Shown: positions 8,975 to 17,286 of the stretch, in pieces
How the letters are laid out: every line of letters begins with the position of its first letter
Position numbering within the stretch: position 1 is the stretch's first letter
NCBI GenBank assembly: GCA_041690495.1
Contig: JAWLHE010000004.1
Location: 310,001 to 374,000, forward strand
DNA length: 64,000 nucleotides
Direction: 5' to 3'
DNA from: DATAAP01 sp041690495
GTDB lineage: Bacteria; Pseudomonadota; Alphaproteobacteria; CACIAM-22H2
Notes under the pieces: model-generated
The model's input: the letters and a program-made list of their open reading frames with translations, nothing else
Database searches by the model: none
Told to the model about the DNA's origin: nothing
Made by a program: the position numbers and the translations under genes

Positions 8975-9159
8975 ATGCGCCTCCTGCATTCCGCTGTTGG
9001 AACGAGCGTGACTGTGATGCGTTGCCATCACGTGGCGCATCTTACTGCATCCTGCCCCGCGCGTCGCATTGACGTGGGTCAACGGCTACGTCTGCGCCCG
9101 CCCGTTGCGGCGGGCGGCGGCTTGCGTGCGGCCAGCTCCTTCCGCAGGATGCGGGGCGC

Positions 9160-9921
<762 letters not shown>

Positions 9922-9934
9922 AAGCGCCGCCCGC

Positions 9935-10405
9935 TCACCGGGCGGCGGTCTGCGCCGAGGGTCCGGATGCGGCGGCGCCATGCTGCGGCCCCGCGAGACG
10001 AAACAGTCCCATTCCGGCGAGCATCGCCGCGACGAACACGAATACCTCGGCGCGGCCGAAGGCGAGCGCCGCAAGGGCCGGGCCGGGACAGTAGCCGGCG
10101 AGCCCCCAGCCGACGCCGAAGATCGCAGCACCCGCAACGAGCCGTACGTCGATGTCCTTGCGCGTCGGCAGCTGAAATGCCGGCGCAGCGATCGGTGCGC
10201 CGCGGCGGAACGCGAGGCGGTAGCCGATCGCCGTGACGACCAGCGCCCCGGCCATGACGAAGGCGAGGCTCGGGTCCCAGTCCCCGGCGGGAATTCCGCC
10301 GAAATCGAGAAAACCGAGCACCTTTGCCGGATTGACCATCTGCGACAGCGTGAGCCCGGCGCCGAACAGCAGGCCAGAAACCAGCGACATGAGGATTGCG
10401 CCCAT
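9935..10405 (-). CDS. YeeE/YedE-type membrane protein (DUF6691-like half)
   Basis: A 156-residue protein with about four or five hydrophobic helices. GLLFGAGLTLSQMVNPAKVLGFLD is the signature of the second YeeE/YedE half, and GWGLAGYCPGPALAAL carries the conserved cysteine in a G-Y-C-P-G-P motif. In YeeE, cysteines lining the pore relay thiosulfate; relatives in pairs like this one are thought to move sulfur compounds across the inner membrane. It lies three bases after the other half (10409-10831) in the bigR-like operon, so it is probably co-expressed with it. Confidence 0.88.
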   Translation of the reverse strand: MGAILMSLVSGLLFGAGLTLSQMVNPAKVLGFLDFGGIPAGDWDPSLAFVMAGALVVTAIGYRLAFRRGAPIAAPAFQLPTRKDIDVRLVAGAAIFGVGWGLAGYCPGPALAALAFGRAEVFVFVAAMLAGMGLFRLAGPQHGAAASGPSAQTAAR

Positions 10406-10408
10406 TTT

Positions 10409-10831
10409 TCAGGCCCCTATGAGATGGCGAGTGACGAACACGACCGCCGCCGCGCTCGCCATGAAGACCAGGGTCGCGACGAGCGAGCGCGGCGACAGCC
10501 GCGCCAGGCCGCAAACGCCATGACCGCTGGTGCAGCCCGAGCCCAGCCGCGTGCCGAAGCCGACCAGAAGCCCGGCCAGCGCGATCACGGCAAGGCCGGG
10601 CCTGTCGCTCAGGACCGGCACGTAGCCGGCGGCGCCGAGAGCCGCGGCGCCGCCGAGCATGCCGACGACGAATGCCGCGCGCCAGGCGACGTCGCCGGCA
10701 CTTGGCGCGAACAGCCCGCCGACGATGCCGCTGATGCCGGCGATGCGTCCCCGGAAGAGCATCAGCATGACCGCGGCAAGGCCGATCAGCGCGCCGCCCG
10801 CGAGCGCCGAATAGGGCGTGAAGTTGTCCAT
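10409..10831 (-). CDS. YeeE/YedE-type membrane protein, first half
   Basis: A 140-residue polytopic protein carrying the conserved cysteine motif GFGTRLGSGCTSGHGVCGLARLS split over two helices (G-C-T-S-G-H-G, as in the sulfur-transport domain Pfam Sulf_transp). With the next gene it makes a two-subunit version of the YeeE/YedE thiosulfate-type transporter that in E. coli is one chain. GGAGA precedes the ATG at 10831, and the ArsR-type regulator ends ten bases upstream. The operon context (persulfide sensor and persulfide oxidase) points to uptake or expulsion of reduced sulfur; the substrate is inference. Confidence 0.9.
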   Translation of the reverse strand: MDNFTPYSALAGGALIGLAAVMLMLFRGRIAGISGIVGGLFAPSAGDVAWRAAFVVGMLGGAAALGAAGYVPVLSDRPGLAVIALAGLLVGFGTRLGSGCTSGHGVCGLARLSPRSLVATLVFMASAAAVVFVTRHLIGA

Positions 10832-10841
10832 GATGTCTCCG

Positions 10842-11180
10842 TCAGGCTTTGCAGAACATCGCGTGCAGATGCGCGATGATCGGTTGCACGTGCTTCGAGG
10901 CGAGCCGGTAGTGAATCGTCTGGCCGTCGCGCCGCGCCGAGACGAGATGTTCGGATTTCAGGCGGAACAGATGCTGCGATACGTTCGGCTGGGCGATCCC
11001 GAGCTTGTCCGCAAGCTCGCCGACCGAGCAGTCGCCTTCGATCAGCGCGCACAGGATCATCAGCCGGTGCTCGTTGGAGATCGAGCGCAGGAAATCCGCC
11101 GCGCGGCGCGCCTGCTTCTCCATCGCCGCCAGATCGGAGCGACCCGCCTTCGCCGTCTCGGCCCGCCGCTGCTTTGCCAT
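10842..11180 (-). CDS. ArsR-family persulfide sensor repressor (BigR/SqrR type)
   Basis: A 112-residue winged-helix protein with the ArsR recognition helix IAQPNVSQHLFRLKSEHLV. Cysteines at 44 (LMILCALI) and 110 (HAMFC) are 66 residues apart, exactly the spacing of the redox pair C42/C108 in BigR and C41/C107 in SqrR, which form a polysulfide bridge and release DNA when sulfide rises. No ArsR-type metal motif (ELCVCDL) is present. An extra cysteine is at 51. The ATG at 11180 follows AGGAAG by seven bases; the ATG at 11186 is too close to it. It heads the operon with the two YeeE halves and is divergent from the persulfide hydrolase gene. Confidence 0.88.
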   Translation of the reverse strand: MAKQRRAETAKAGRSDLAAMEKQARRAADFLRSISNEHRLMILCALIEGDCSVGELADKLGIAQPNVSQHLFRLKSEHLVSARRDGQTIHYRLASKHVQPIIAHLHAMFCKA

Positions 11181-11206
11181 ACGCATTCTTCCTGACTAAT
11201 ACATAA

Positions 11207-11242
11207 TATATTGCGAATATAACGACTATCGCATATATATGC
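11207..11242. promoter_or_regulatory. Divergent promoters with two palindromes, likely BigR/SqrR-type operators
   Basis: This AT-rich island lies between two divergent sulfur operons. TATATT-GCG-AATATA (11207-11221) and GCATATATATGC (11231-11242) are perfect inverted repeats. On the minus strand TTGCAT (11244-11239) and TATATT (11221-11216) are 17 bases apart and would serve the regulator. On the plus strand TTGCGA (11212-11217) and TATATA (11234-11239) are 16 apart and would serve the hydrolase. Both palindromes cover promoter elements, which fits repression by the adjacent ArsR-type protein. Binding is inference. Confidence 0.65.
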
Positions 11243-11333
11243 AAGCGACCGTCGTTTCACTTGCCTGCGCACGTCCCGGTGCGGCGGGCAGCCGATACCG
11301 GACCCGCGCCGGCGGGCGGACAGGAGCGAGCCC

Positions 11334-12212
11334 ATGACCATCGACGCGACGACAAGACCGGACATCAAAGGCTTCTTTGATCCTGCGACCTTCACGATCA
11401 CCTATGTCGTGGCGGATCCCGCGACGCGGCGTGCGGCCATCATCGATCCCGTGCTCGATTTCGATCCCAAGGCGGCCCGCACCTCGACGAAATCCGCGGA
11501 TGCCGTCATCGCCTATGTGAAGGAGAACGGCCTCGAGATCGACTGGCTGCTCGAGACCCATGCCCATGCCGATCATCTTTCGGCGGCGCCATACCTGCAG
11601 CAACAGCTCGGCGGCAAACTGTGCATCGGCGAGCACATCGCGGCGGTGCAGGCCGTCTTCAAGAAGATCTTCAACGCCGAGCCGGAGTTCGCCACCGACG
11701 GCCGCCAGTTCGATCGTCTGCTCAAGGACGGGGAGACTTTCCGGATCGGCAATCTCGAAGTGCGGGTCATCCATACCCCCGGCCATACTCCTGCCTGCAT
11801 CAGCTATCTGATCGGCGACGCGGTGTTCGTCGGCGATACGCTGTTCATGCCGGACTACGGCACGGCGCGCTGCGATTTTCCGGGCGGCGACGCGCGTACT
11901 CTTTATCGTTCGATCCGCAAGCTCCTTTCCCTGCCGCCCGGCACGCGCATGTTCATGTGCCACGACTACCGTCCCGGCGGCCGCGAGGTGCGGTGGGAAA
12001 CGACGGTTGCGGAGCAGCGACGCGAGAATATTCACGTCCACGACGGCGTGGACGAGGACGCGTTCGTCGCGATGCGGACTGCGCGGGACAAGACCCTGGA
12101 AATGCCGGTCCTGATCCTGCCGTCGGTTCAGGTGAATATGCGCGCGGGACGCCTTCCGCCGCCCGAGAGCAACGGCGTGAGCTATCTCAAGCTTCCGCTC
12201 AACGCGCTGTAG
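11334..12212 (+). CDS. blh: MBL-fold persulfide dioxygenase-like hydrolase (Blh/ETHE1 type)
   Basis: A 292-residue metallo-beta-lactamase fold protein. The metal motif is ETHAHADHLSAAPYL (T-H-x-H-x-D-H), with further ligands in HTPGHTPACISYL, GDTLFMPDYGTARCDFPGG and MCHDYRP. The D-x-G-T-A-R-x-D-F-x-G-G stretch is characteristic of ETHE1-like persulfide dioxygenases and of Blh in the BigR operons of Xylella and Agrobacterium, where it oxidises glutathione persulfide to sulfite. There is no fused rhodanese domain. GGAGCG precedes the ATG. It is the first gene of the plus-strand operon controlled from the 11207-11242 region. Confidence 0.9.
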   Translation: MTIDATTRPDIKGFFDPATFTITYVVADPATRRAAIIDPVLDFDPKAARTSTKSADAVIAYVKENGLEIDWLLETHAHADHLSAAPYLQQQLGGKLCIGEHIAAVQAVFKKIFNAEPEFATDGRQFDRLLKDGETFRIGNLEVRVIHTPGHTPACISYLIGDAVFVGDTLFMPDYGTARCDFPGGDARTLYRSIRKLLSLPPGTRMFMCHDYRPGGREVRWETTVAEQRRENIHVHDGVDEDAFVAMRTARDKTLEMPVLILPSVQVNMRAGRLPPPESNGVSYLKLPLNAL

Positions 12213-12240
12213 CGCCATCCCTGCAAAAAGGAGACCAGCC

Positions 12241-12441
12241 ATGATCGCCAATGTCGGAAGCGTCGATCGGATCCTGCGGATCGTTCTCGGCCTCGCGCTG
12301 CTGAGTCTGCTCTTCCTGCTCGACGGGAACGCCCGCTGGCTCGGGCTGATCGGGCTCGTGCCGTTGGCAACGGCACTTCTCGGCTGGTGCCCGGCCTATT
12401 CCGCCCTCGGCGTGTCGAGCTGTCCGCGCCGCCGCGCCTGA
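12241..12441 (+). CDS. DUF2892 family inner membrane protein
   Basis: A 66-residue protein with two membrane helices. It starts with the family signature NVGSVDRILRIVLG and has a conserved cysteine in LLGWCPAYSALG. This is the DUF2892 (YgaP transmembrane) domain, which in YgaP is fused to rhodanese and is common in sulfide and persulfide operons. AAAGGAG lies eight bases before the ATG, and the gene follows the hydrolase by 28 bases. The cysteine at the membrane surface may accept or pass on sulfane sulfur; that role is inference. Confidence 0.88.
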   Translation: MIANVGSVDRILRIVLGLALLSLLFLLDGNARWLGLIGLVPLATALLGWCPAYSALGVSSCPRRRA

Positions 12442-12509
12442 ACGCAGCCGGAACCCGCCGCTTGCGGAACCGTTCTCCGCGGGAGCGCCCGAAATCCGGT
12501 GGAGGAATC

Positions 12510-12944
12510 ATGATGCGCATTTCGACGATGATCGCCGTTGCAGGCATGGCCGGCGCGTATCTTTGCCAGCCCGGATCGCCGGAGGGCGCGCTGGCGGCGC
12601 CCGCCCTCGCGCAGCAAAGCGGGTCGGAACAGCCGATCTACGGCAGCCAACTCATGACGGACGAGGAACGGCAGGCCTATCGCCAGCGCATGCGCCAGGC
12701 GAAGACGCCGGAGGAGCGCGAACAGCTGCGCACGGAACACCACAGAGAAATGCAGGCGCGCGCCCGTGAGCGCGGTCTGACCCTGCCGGAAGAGCCGCCC
12801 GCGGGCGGCATGGGCCGCGGCCGCGGCATGGGGCCGGGCCAGGGCATGGGACCGAGCCAGGGCATGGGACCAGGCCAGGGTATGGGACCAGGTCAGGGAC
12901 GCGGCATGGGTCCAGGACGCGGGCAAGGTCGGAGCGGCAACTAG
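12510..12944 (+). CDS. Secreted protein with Gly-Met-Gly-Pro-Gly-Gln tandem repeats, unknown function
   Basis: I do not recognise a family. The 144-residue protein begins with a signal-like segment (MIAVAGMAGAYLC), then a charged helical region rich in Glu, Arg and Gln (about residues 45-90, with DEERQAYRQRMRQAKTPEER), and ends in a Gly/Met/Gln tail with four exact-length GMGPxQ hexapeptides. GGAGGA at 12501 sets the start. It is the last gene of the persulfide hydrolase operon. The charged region resembles the helical part of periplasmic stress proteins. Met-rich tails can bind soft metals such as copper, but no test is possible here. Confidence 0.75.
   Translation: MMRISTMIAVAGMAGAYLCQPGSPEGALAAPALAQQSGSEQPIYGSQLMTDEERQAYRQRMRQAKTPEEREQLRTEHHREMQARARERGLTLPEEPPAGGMGRGRGMGPGQGMGPSQGMGPGQGMGPGQGRGMGPGRGQGRSGN
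12825..12896 (+). repeat. Four tandem 18-bp units inside the secreted protein gene
   Basis: Units start at 12825, 12843, 12861 and 12879, each encoding G-M-G-P-x-Q and differing at a few positions (GGGCCGGGC, GGACCGAGC, GGACCAGGC and GGACCAGGT forms). Such arrays expand and contract by slippage in steps of six residues without breaking the frame. Confidence 0.85.
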
Positions 12945-13234
12945 CAGCGCCCTTCGTCGCTCCGCTCTTCGCCGCGGCGAGCGGCGCCCAGGATCGGCAT
13001 CCGCGTCCGGCCGATGGCACGGGTCTCGCCGACGCGGTGGCTGTGCAGCAGAATCTGCGGCGGGTCGTTCATCTGCACCGTCCGCAGGAACCATCCGGCG
13101 CACGCCAAGCGCCGGCTCGACCCCGACCCCTGTCTCTAGTCGCCACCGAGCGAGGCTTATCCGCGATGGCACCGGCGCTTCCATAGCGATCCCGGCCATC
13201 GCCGGTGGCGCAAGGTATCGTGCCCGGTCGGGCC

Positions 13235-14107
13235 TCAGTCGCTCTCCTCGGGACGGCCGCGGCGGCGGAACGGATGCTTGTAATAGGTGCCGAGGATCTT
13301 CACCTCGTGCGAGAAGAAGCGCAGTTCCTCGAGCGCACGGGCCAGCGGCGCGTCCTTGGGGTGGCCCTCGACGTCGGCGTAGAACTGTGCGGCATCGAAG
13401 AAGCCGCCGACCAGATAGCTTTCCAGCTTGGTCATGTTGACGCCGTTGGTGGCGAAGCCGCCCATCGCCTTGTAGAGCGCGGCCGGCACGTTGCGCACGC
13501 GAAACACAAAGGTCGTCATCACCGCCCCCTTTTTCGGATCGGGCGCGATTCCCTTGCGCGACAGCACGACGAAGCGGGTCGTGTTGTGCTCGGCGTCCTC
13601 GATGTTCTTCCTGAGCGACTTCAGCCCGTAGATCTCGCCGGCCAGCGCCGAGGCGATCGCGGCCCGCGTGATGTCGCCGCTCTTCGCGACCTCCGCCGCG
13701 GAGCCTGCCGTGTCCGCCCCGACCACGCGCCTGAGACCGAGCTTGCGCGTCGTGTTGCGGCACTGGTCGAGCGCCTGGACGTGGCTCTGCACGGTCTTGA
13801 TCGTCTTCAGGCTGGCGCCCCTGGGGGCCAGCAGGTGATGGTTCACGCGCTGGAAGTGCTCGGCGATGATCTTGAGATTCGAGTGCGGCATCAGGTGATG
13901 CACGTCGGCGACGCGGCCGGCGACCGAATTCTCGATCGGAATCATCGCCAGTTGCGCGCGCCCGTCCCTCACCGCCGCGAACGCGTCCTCGAAGCTGGCG
14001 CAGGGCAGCGTCTCCATGTCCGGATACGCATTGCGGCAGGCGAGATCGGAATAGGCGCCCGGCTGGCCCTGGAATGCGATGCGCCGGGTCTTCTTGCTGT
14101 CCCCCAT
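13235..14107 (-). CDS. pheA: Prephenate dehydratase
   Basis: A 290-residue monofunctional enzyme converting prephenate to phenylpyruvate in phenylalanine synthesis. The catalytic domain starts with IAFQGQPGAYSDLA and contains IPIENSVAGRV and the catalytic T-R-F in HNTTRFVVLSRKG. A C-terminal ACT domain (MTTFVFRVRNVPAALYKA) binds phenylalanine for feedback control; its NMTKLESYLVGG corresponds to the ESRP-type allosteric motif in a variant form. There is no chorismate mutase domain. It follows kdsB by ten bases on the same strand, an order common in alphaproteobacteria. Confidence 0.95.
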   Translation of the reverse strand: MGDSKKTRRIAFQGQPGAYSDLACRNAYPDMETLPCASFEDAFAAVRDGRAQLAMIPIENSVAGRVADVHHLMPHSNLKIIAEHFQRVNHHLLAPRGASLKTIKTVQSHVQALDQCRNTTRKLGLRRVVGADTAGSAAEVAKSGDITRAAIASALAGEIYGLKSLRKNIEDAEHNTTRFVVLSRKGIAPDPKKGAVMTTFVFRVRNVPAALYKAMGGFATNGVNMTKLESYLVGGFFDAAQFYADVEGHPKDAPLARALEELRFFSHEVKILGTYYKHPFRRRGRPEESD

Positions 14108-14117
14108 GGTGATGATC

Positions 14118-14879
14118 CTATCGTGTCTTGAGCATCCGTCGCGCGCGCGAGAGATCGGCCTCGGTATCGACGCCGAGCGGCACGGTATCGACCAGGGCGA
14201 CGTCGATTCGCATGCCGGCCTCGAGCGCGCGCAACTGCTCGAGGCGTTCGCGCCGCTCCAGGACGCCGGGCGGCATCTTTACGAACCGCTCGAGCGCCGC
14301 GCGGCGATACGCATAGAGGCCGATATGGTGATAAAGCGGCCCTTCGCCGGCGGGCGCAGTCGCGCGCGTGAAGTAGAGCGCGCGGCCCATCGGCGGAATC
14401 CCGCCGCTTCCGCCGCGCGTGAAGGCGACGACGGCCTTGACGACGTTCGGATTGGCCTTCTCCTCGTCGCGCACGATCTCGGCGGCGATCGTCGCAATGT
14501 CCACCGCCGCGTCGTCGAGCGGCGCCAGCGCGGCGCGCACCGCCCTGGGCTCGATCGTCGGCAGATCGCCCTGCACGTTGACGACCGCGTCGTGGCGGCG
14601 ATCCGGGTCGAAGCGCTCAACGGCTTCCCGGATGCGGTCCGAGCCCGACGGATGGTCCGGCTTCGTCAATACCGCCGCGCCGCCCGCCTGCCTGACCGCG
14701 TCGACGATCTCCGCCTCTCCCGCGGCGACCAGCACAGGCCCGACATCCGCCTCGCGGGCGCGGCGCCAGACATGCACGATCATCGGCTCGCCGTTGATGT
14801 CGGCGAGCGGCTTGTGCGGCAGCCGCGTCGCCTTGAGGCGCGCAGGGATCAGCACGATCGGGCGCTGGGGGAGCGGCAT
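14118..14879 (-). CDS. kdsB: 3-deoxy-manno-octulosonate cytidylyltransferase
   Basis: A 253-residue enzyme that activates KDO with CTP to CMP-KDO for lipopolysaccharide inner core assembly. The nucleotide-binding start IPARLKATRLPHKPLADI is intact, and VVNVQGDLPTIEP is a variant of the usual VQGDEP motif, with Leu in place of Glu as in several alphaproteobacteria. I start at the ATG at 14879, which gives the family length; the frame is open to 15071 but that extension has no similarity. It is the first gene of a two-gene unit with pheA and is divergent from the cytochrome gene. Confidence 0.94.
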   Translation of the reverse strand: MPLPQRPIVLIPARLKATRLPHKPLADINGEPMIVHVWRRAREADVGPVLVAAGEAEIVDAVRQAGGAAVLTKPDHPSGSDRIREAVERFDPDRRHDAVVNVQGDLPTIEPRAVRAALAPLDDAAVDIATIAAEIVRDEEKANPNVVKAVVAFTRGGSGGIPPMGRALYFTRATAPAGEGPLYHHIGLYAYRRAALERFVKMPPGVLERRERLEQLRALEAGMRIDVALVDTVPLGVDTEADLSRARRMLKTR

Positions 14880-15126
14880 GGCAGTGCGGATCCGGCTGCG
14901 GCGTTTGGTCGCGGGGTGGGCTGCGAAATGGACAGGAGCCCGATTGGCTCCCAAGCGCGCGCACAGTATAACGGCGTCGCCCGATCCGGAACCCCTTGCG
15001 GTGGTGAAAATCGTCGCGCCCCGCGGGCAATGCAGAGGCGCTTTTCGCGGTTGAATCCGCGCGAGCCGCACGGCTAAATTCCGGCGCCTTTGCGGTGGGG
15101 CTCATTCGACCGGAGACGTCAGACGC

Positions 15127-15666
15127 ATGAACACCTTCGAGCTCAATAAGTACGCGGGCGCCATTCTTTCCGGGCTGCTGGCGATGACGGTGATCGGCTT
15201 CATCGGCAATGCGATCGTCTCGCCGCACCACCTGGAGGAGGATGCGTTCCCCGTCCAGGTCGCCGAACAGCCGGCGCAGCAGACGGAGCAGGCAGCCGCG
15301 CCGGCCCAGGTCGAGCCGATTGCGCCGCTCCTTGCGTCCGCCGACGTCCAGGCCGGGCAGGCCGTCGCCAAGCAGTGCGCCGCCTGCCATACCTTCGACA
15401 AAGGCGGTCCGAACCGCGTCGGCCCCAATCTGTGGGGCGTCGTCGGCGGCGACAAGGCGCATGCCCAAGGCTTCAACTACTCGCAGGCGATGCAGTCGGC
15501 GGAGGGCGCCTGGACCTACGACGACCTCAACAAGTTCCTCGCCAACCCCAAGGCGGCCGTCCCGGGCACGCGCATGGCGTATGCCGGCGTGAAGAAAACC
15601 CAGGACCGCGCCAACCTGGTCGCGTGGCTGCGCACCCAGTCGGACAATCCGCCGCCGCTGCCCTAG
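15127..15666 (+). CDS. Membrane-anchored c-type cytochrome (CycM-like)
   Basis: A 179-residue cytochrome: an uncleaved N-terminal anchor (residues 9-31, IGFIGNAIV), a flexible Ala/Gln/Pro linker (about 45-68) and a class I cytochrome c domain. Heme binds at C84-A-A-C87-H88, and M150 in PGTRMAYAG is the sixth ligand. Proteins of this layout (cytochrome c552/CycM) carry electrons from complex III to cytochrome oxidase on the periplasmic face. It is divergent from kdsB, the gene neighbour seen in many alphaproteobacteria, and ends in a strong terminator at 15694. Confidence 0.94.
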   Translation: MNTFELNKYAGAILSGLLAMTVIGFIGNAIVSPHHLEEDAFPVQVAEQPAQQTEQAAAPAQVEPIAPLLASADVQAGQAVAKQCAACHTFDKGGPNRVGPNLWGVVGGDKAHAQGFNYSQAMQSAEGAWTYDDLNKFLANPKAAVPGTRMAYAGVKKTQDRANLVAWLRTQSDNPPPLP

Positions 15667-15693
15667 GCGGCGCTTCAGGCAAGCCGTTCACGG

Positions 15694-15724
15694 TCGCCGG
15701 CGTTCTCGCGCCGGCGATTTTTTT
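15694..15724 (+). terminator. Rho-independent terminator after the cytochrome c gene
   Basis: TCGCCGGCG (15694-15702) pairs perfectly with CGCCGGCGA (15709-15717) around a six-base loop and is followed by seven T residues (15718-15724). It lies 28 bases after the cytochrome stop codon. Confidence 0.92.
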
Positions 15725-15866
15725 GCGCCGGGTTTCCCGCTGCACCGCAACCTATGGTGCGCCGCACAACGCGAATATTTGCGTTCTCCGCCCCATTTAC
15801 CGGAATTCTTCAGCGAAGCTTAACCGCCCAAGCGCCAAAGATTAGTCATTCATGAAAGGGGTGGTC

Positions 15867-16400
15867 ATGGCGCAAGTGCAGAACGCCGGAGAAGAACCAG
15901 CGGGACCAAGAACCCGTGCAGCGATGGAGCCGATCACGCTGTCGGCGCAGCCCATCAACGGAACCGAACGACGCGTCTCGTCCAACGCCGTGCAGTACTG
16001 GCGCGATCTCGCCGCCCCGCGCCGCTATCCCTCCGTTACCCAGGTCACCCAGGACAGCGCGGCGGCGCTGTGGGAGCACTTCTGCATCATCAAGGTCGGC
16101 CCCCGGGCGGCGGACCATGTCTTCGTGCGGGCCGGCTCGGTCCTGCGCGAGGCGCTGGGCTGCGATCCCACCGGCAAGCGGGTTTCGGACGTCCTGCCGC
16201 GCGAGATCGTCGGCCGCGCGCTCTATTTCCAGAAGGCCGCCTGCGACCTGATGGCGCCGATCGACGAGGCCGGCAAGTGGGTGCGCGGCGACGGCACCGA
16301 GATCCTCTACCGCGCGGTCCTGCTGCCGCTCAGCGACGACCAGCGCAACGCCGACTTCCTGCTCGGCGCATTCAGCTTCCGCGCCGTCGTCAATCATTGA
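15867..16400 (+). CDS. PAS domain protein (PAS_5 family)
   Basis: A 177-residue cytoplasmic protein. After a disordered N-terminus, the region SNAVQYWRDLAAPRRYPS to the end matches the PAS_5 (PF07310) proteins common in alphaproteobacteria, with the landmark CDPTGKRVSDVLPREI and the late strand ILYRAVLLPLSDD. It has no output domain, so it either senses a ligand or binds a partner kinase. I prefer the ATG at 15867, where AAAGGGG lies six to eight bases upstream, over the ATG at 15852, which has no ribosome binding site. A perfect hairpin follows at 16416. Confidence 0.85.
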   Translation: MAQVQNAGEEPAGPRTRAAMEPITLSAQPINGTERRVSSNAVQYWRDLAAPRRYPSVTQVTQDSAAALWEHFCIIKVGPRAADHVFVRAGSVLREALGCDPTGKRVSDVLPREIVGRALYFQKAACDLMAPIDEAGKWVRGDGTEILYRAVLLPLSDDQRNADFLLGAFSFRAVVNH

Positions 16401-16415
16401 GCCCAGGATGACAGG

Positions 16416-16438
16416 GGGAGGGACCAGAGGTCCCTCCC
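16416..16438 (+). terminator. Possible terminator hairpin after the PAS_5 gene
   Basis: GGGAGGGACC (16416-16425) and GGTCCCTCCC (16429-16438) make a perfect 10-bp stem with a three-base AGA loop, 15 bases after the stop codon. No T run follows, so it may act as a 3' stabilising hairpin or a Rho-assisted terminator. Confidence 0.55.
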
Positions 16439-16512
16439 GTTACGATCCGCCCTGCCGGCGCGCCCGAAATCGCTTCCGTCCACCAACCCCACGCGGCATA
16501 GTCGCGGCCGCC

Positions 16513-17286
16513 ATGACCGACCCCATCGAGGCGTATATCGACCTGGCGAAGCGCCTGGCCGATATTTCCGGCGCGATCGCGCGCCGCTACTTCCGCACCA
16601 GGGTCGCCGTGGACGACAAGGCCGACATGTCGCCCGTCACCATCGCCGACCGCGAGGCGGAAGCGGCGATGCGCTCGCTGATCGCACGGACCTTCCCCGC
16701 GCATGGCGTGATCGGCGAGGAGCACGGCAGCGAGCGGGCGGACGCCAGCGAGGTGTGGGTGCTCGATCCGATCGACGGCACCAAGTCGTTCATCACCGGC
16801 CGCCCGCTGTTCGGCGCATTGATCGCGCTGTGCCGCGACGGCCGGCCGATCCTCGGCATCATCGACTGCCCCGCGCTCGGCGAGCGCTGGATCGGTGCCG
16901 CCGGCCGGCCGACATTGCACCAGGGCCAGCCGGTGCGCACGCGCGCGTGCGACGCGCTGAACCGCGCCGCGCTCTATTGCACGACGCCGCAGATGTTCAG
17001 GGACGCCGATTTCGAGCGCTTCGAGCGCGTACGCAAGGCGGTGAAGCTGCCGCTCTACGGCGGCGACTGCTTCGCCTACGGGCTCGTCGCCAGCGGCTTC
17101 GCCGACCTCGTGATCGAAGGCGGCCTCAAGGTCTACGACTACGCGGCGCTGGTTCCGGTGCTCGAGGGCGCCGGCGGCGTCATGACCGACTGGCAGGGCC
17201 GGGCACTCGGCTTCAACTCGGACGGGCGCGTCGTCGCCGCAGGCGATGCGCGCGCGCATGCGGAGGCACTGGATATGCTCGCATGA
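16513..17286 (+). CDS. hisN: Inositol monophosphatase family protein, histidinol-phosphatase type
   Basis: A 257-residue Mg-dependent phosphatase. The metal-binding signature is complete: GEEHG, then WVLDPIDGTKSFITGRP, and the late motif IEGGLKVYDYAALVPVLEGAGG. The K-x-Y-D-(Y/W) pattern and the length are those of HisN-type histidinol-phosphate phosphatases, which perform the penultimate step of histidine synthesis in many alphaproteobacteria. Inositol-1-phosphatase or PAP phosphatase are alternatives from the same superfamily. I start at the ATG at 16513, which matches relatives. Its stop overlaps the start of the next gene in an ATGA. Confidence 0.85.
   Translation: MTDPIEAYIDLAKRLADISGAIARRYFRTRVAVDDKADMSPVTIADREAEAAMRSLIARTFPAHGVIGEEHGSERADASEVWVLDPIDGTKSFITGRPLFGALIALCRDGRPILGIIDCPALGERWIGAAGRPTLHQGQPVRTRACDALNRAALYCTTPQMFRDADFERFERVRKAVKLPLYGGDCFAYGLVASGFADLVIEGGLKVYDYAALVPVLEGAGGVMTDWQGRALGFNSDGRVVAAGDARAHAEALDMLA

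Noticed and set aside
12945..13109. A minus-strand frame of about 55 codons reading NDPPQILLHSHRVGETRAIGR
   Set aside because: It reads smoothly but has only a TTG start without a ribosome binding site, and I recognise no family. It may be a remnant.
15782..15830. A TTAAC-containing site before the PAS_5 gene as a CtrA box
   Set aside because: Only one half-site is present, without the TTAA-N7-TTAA pair.
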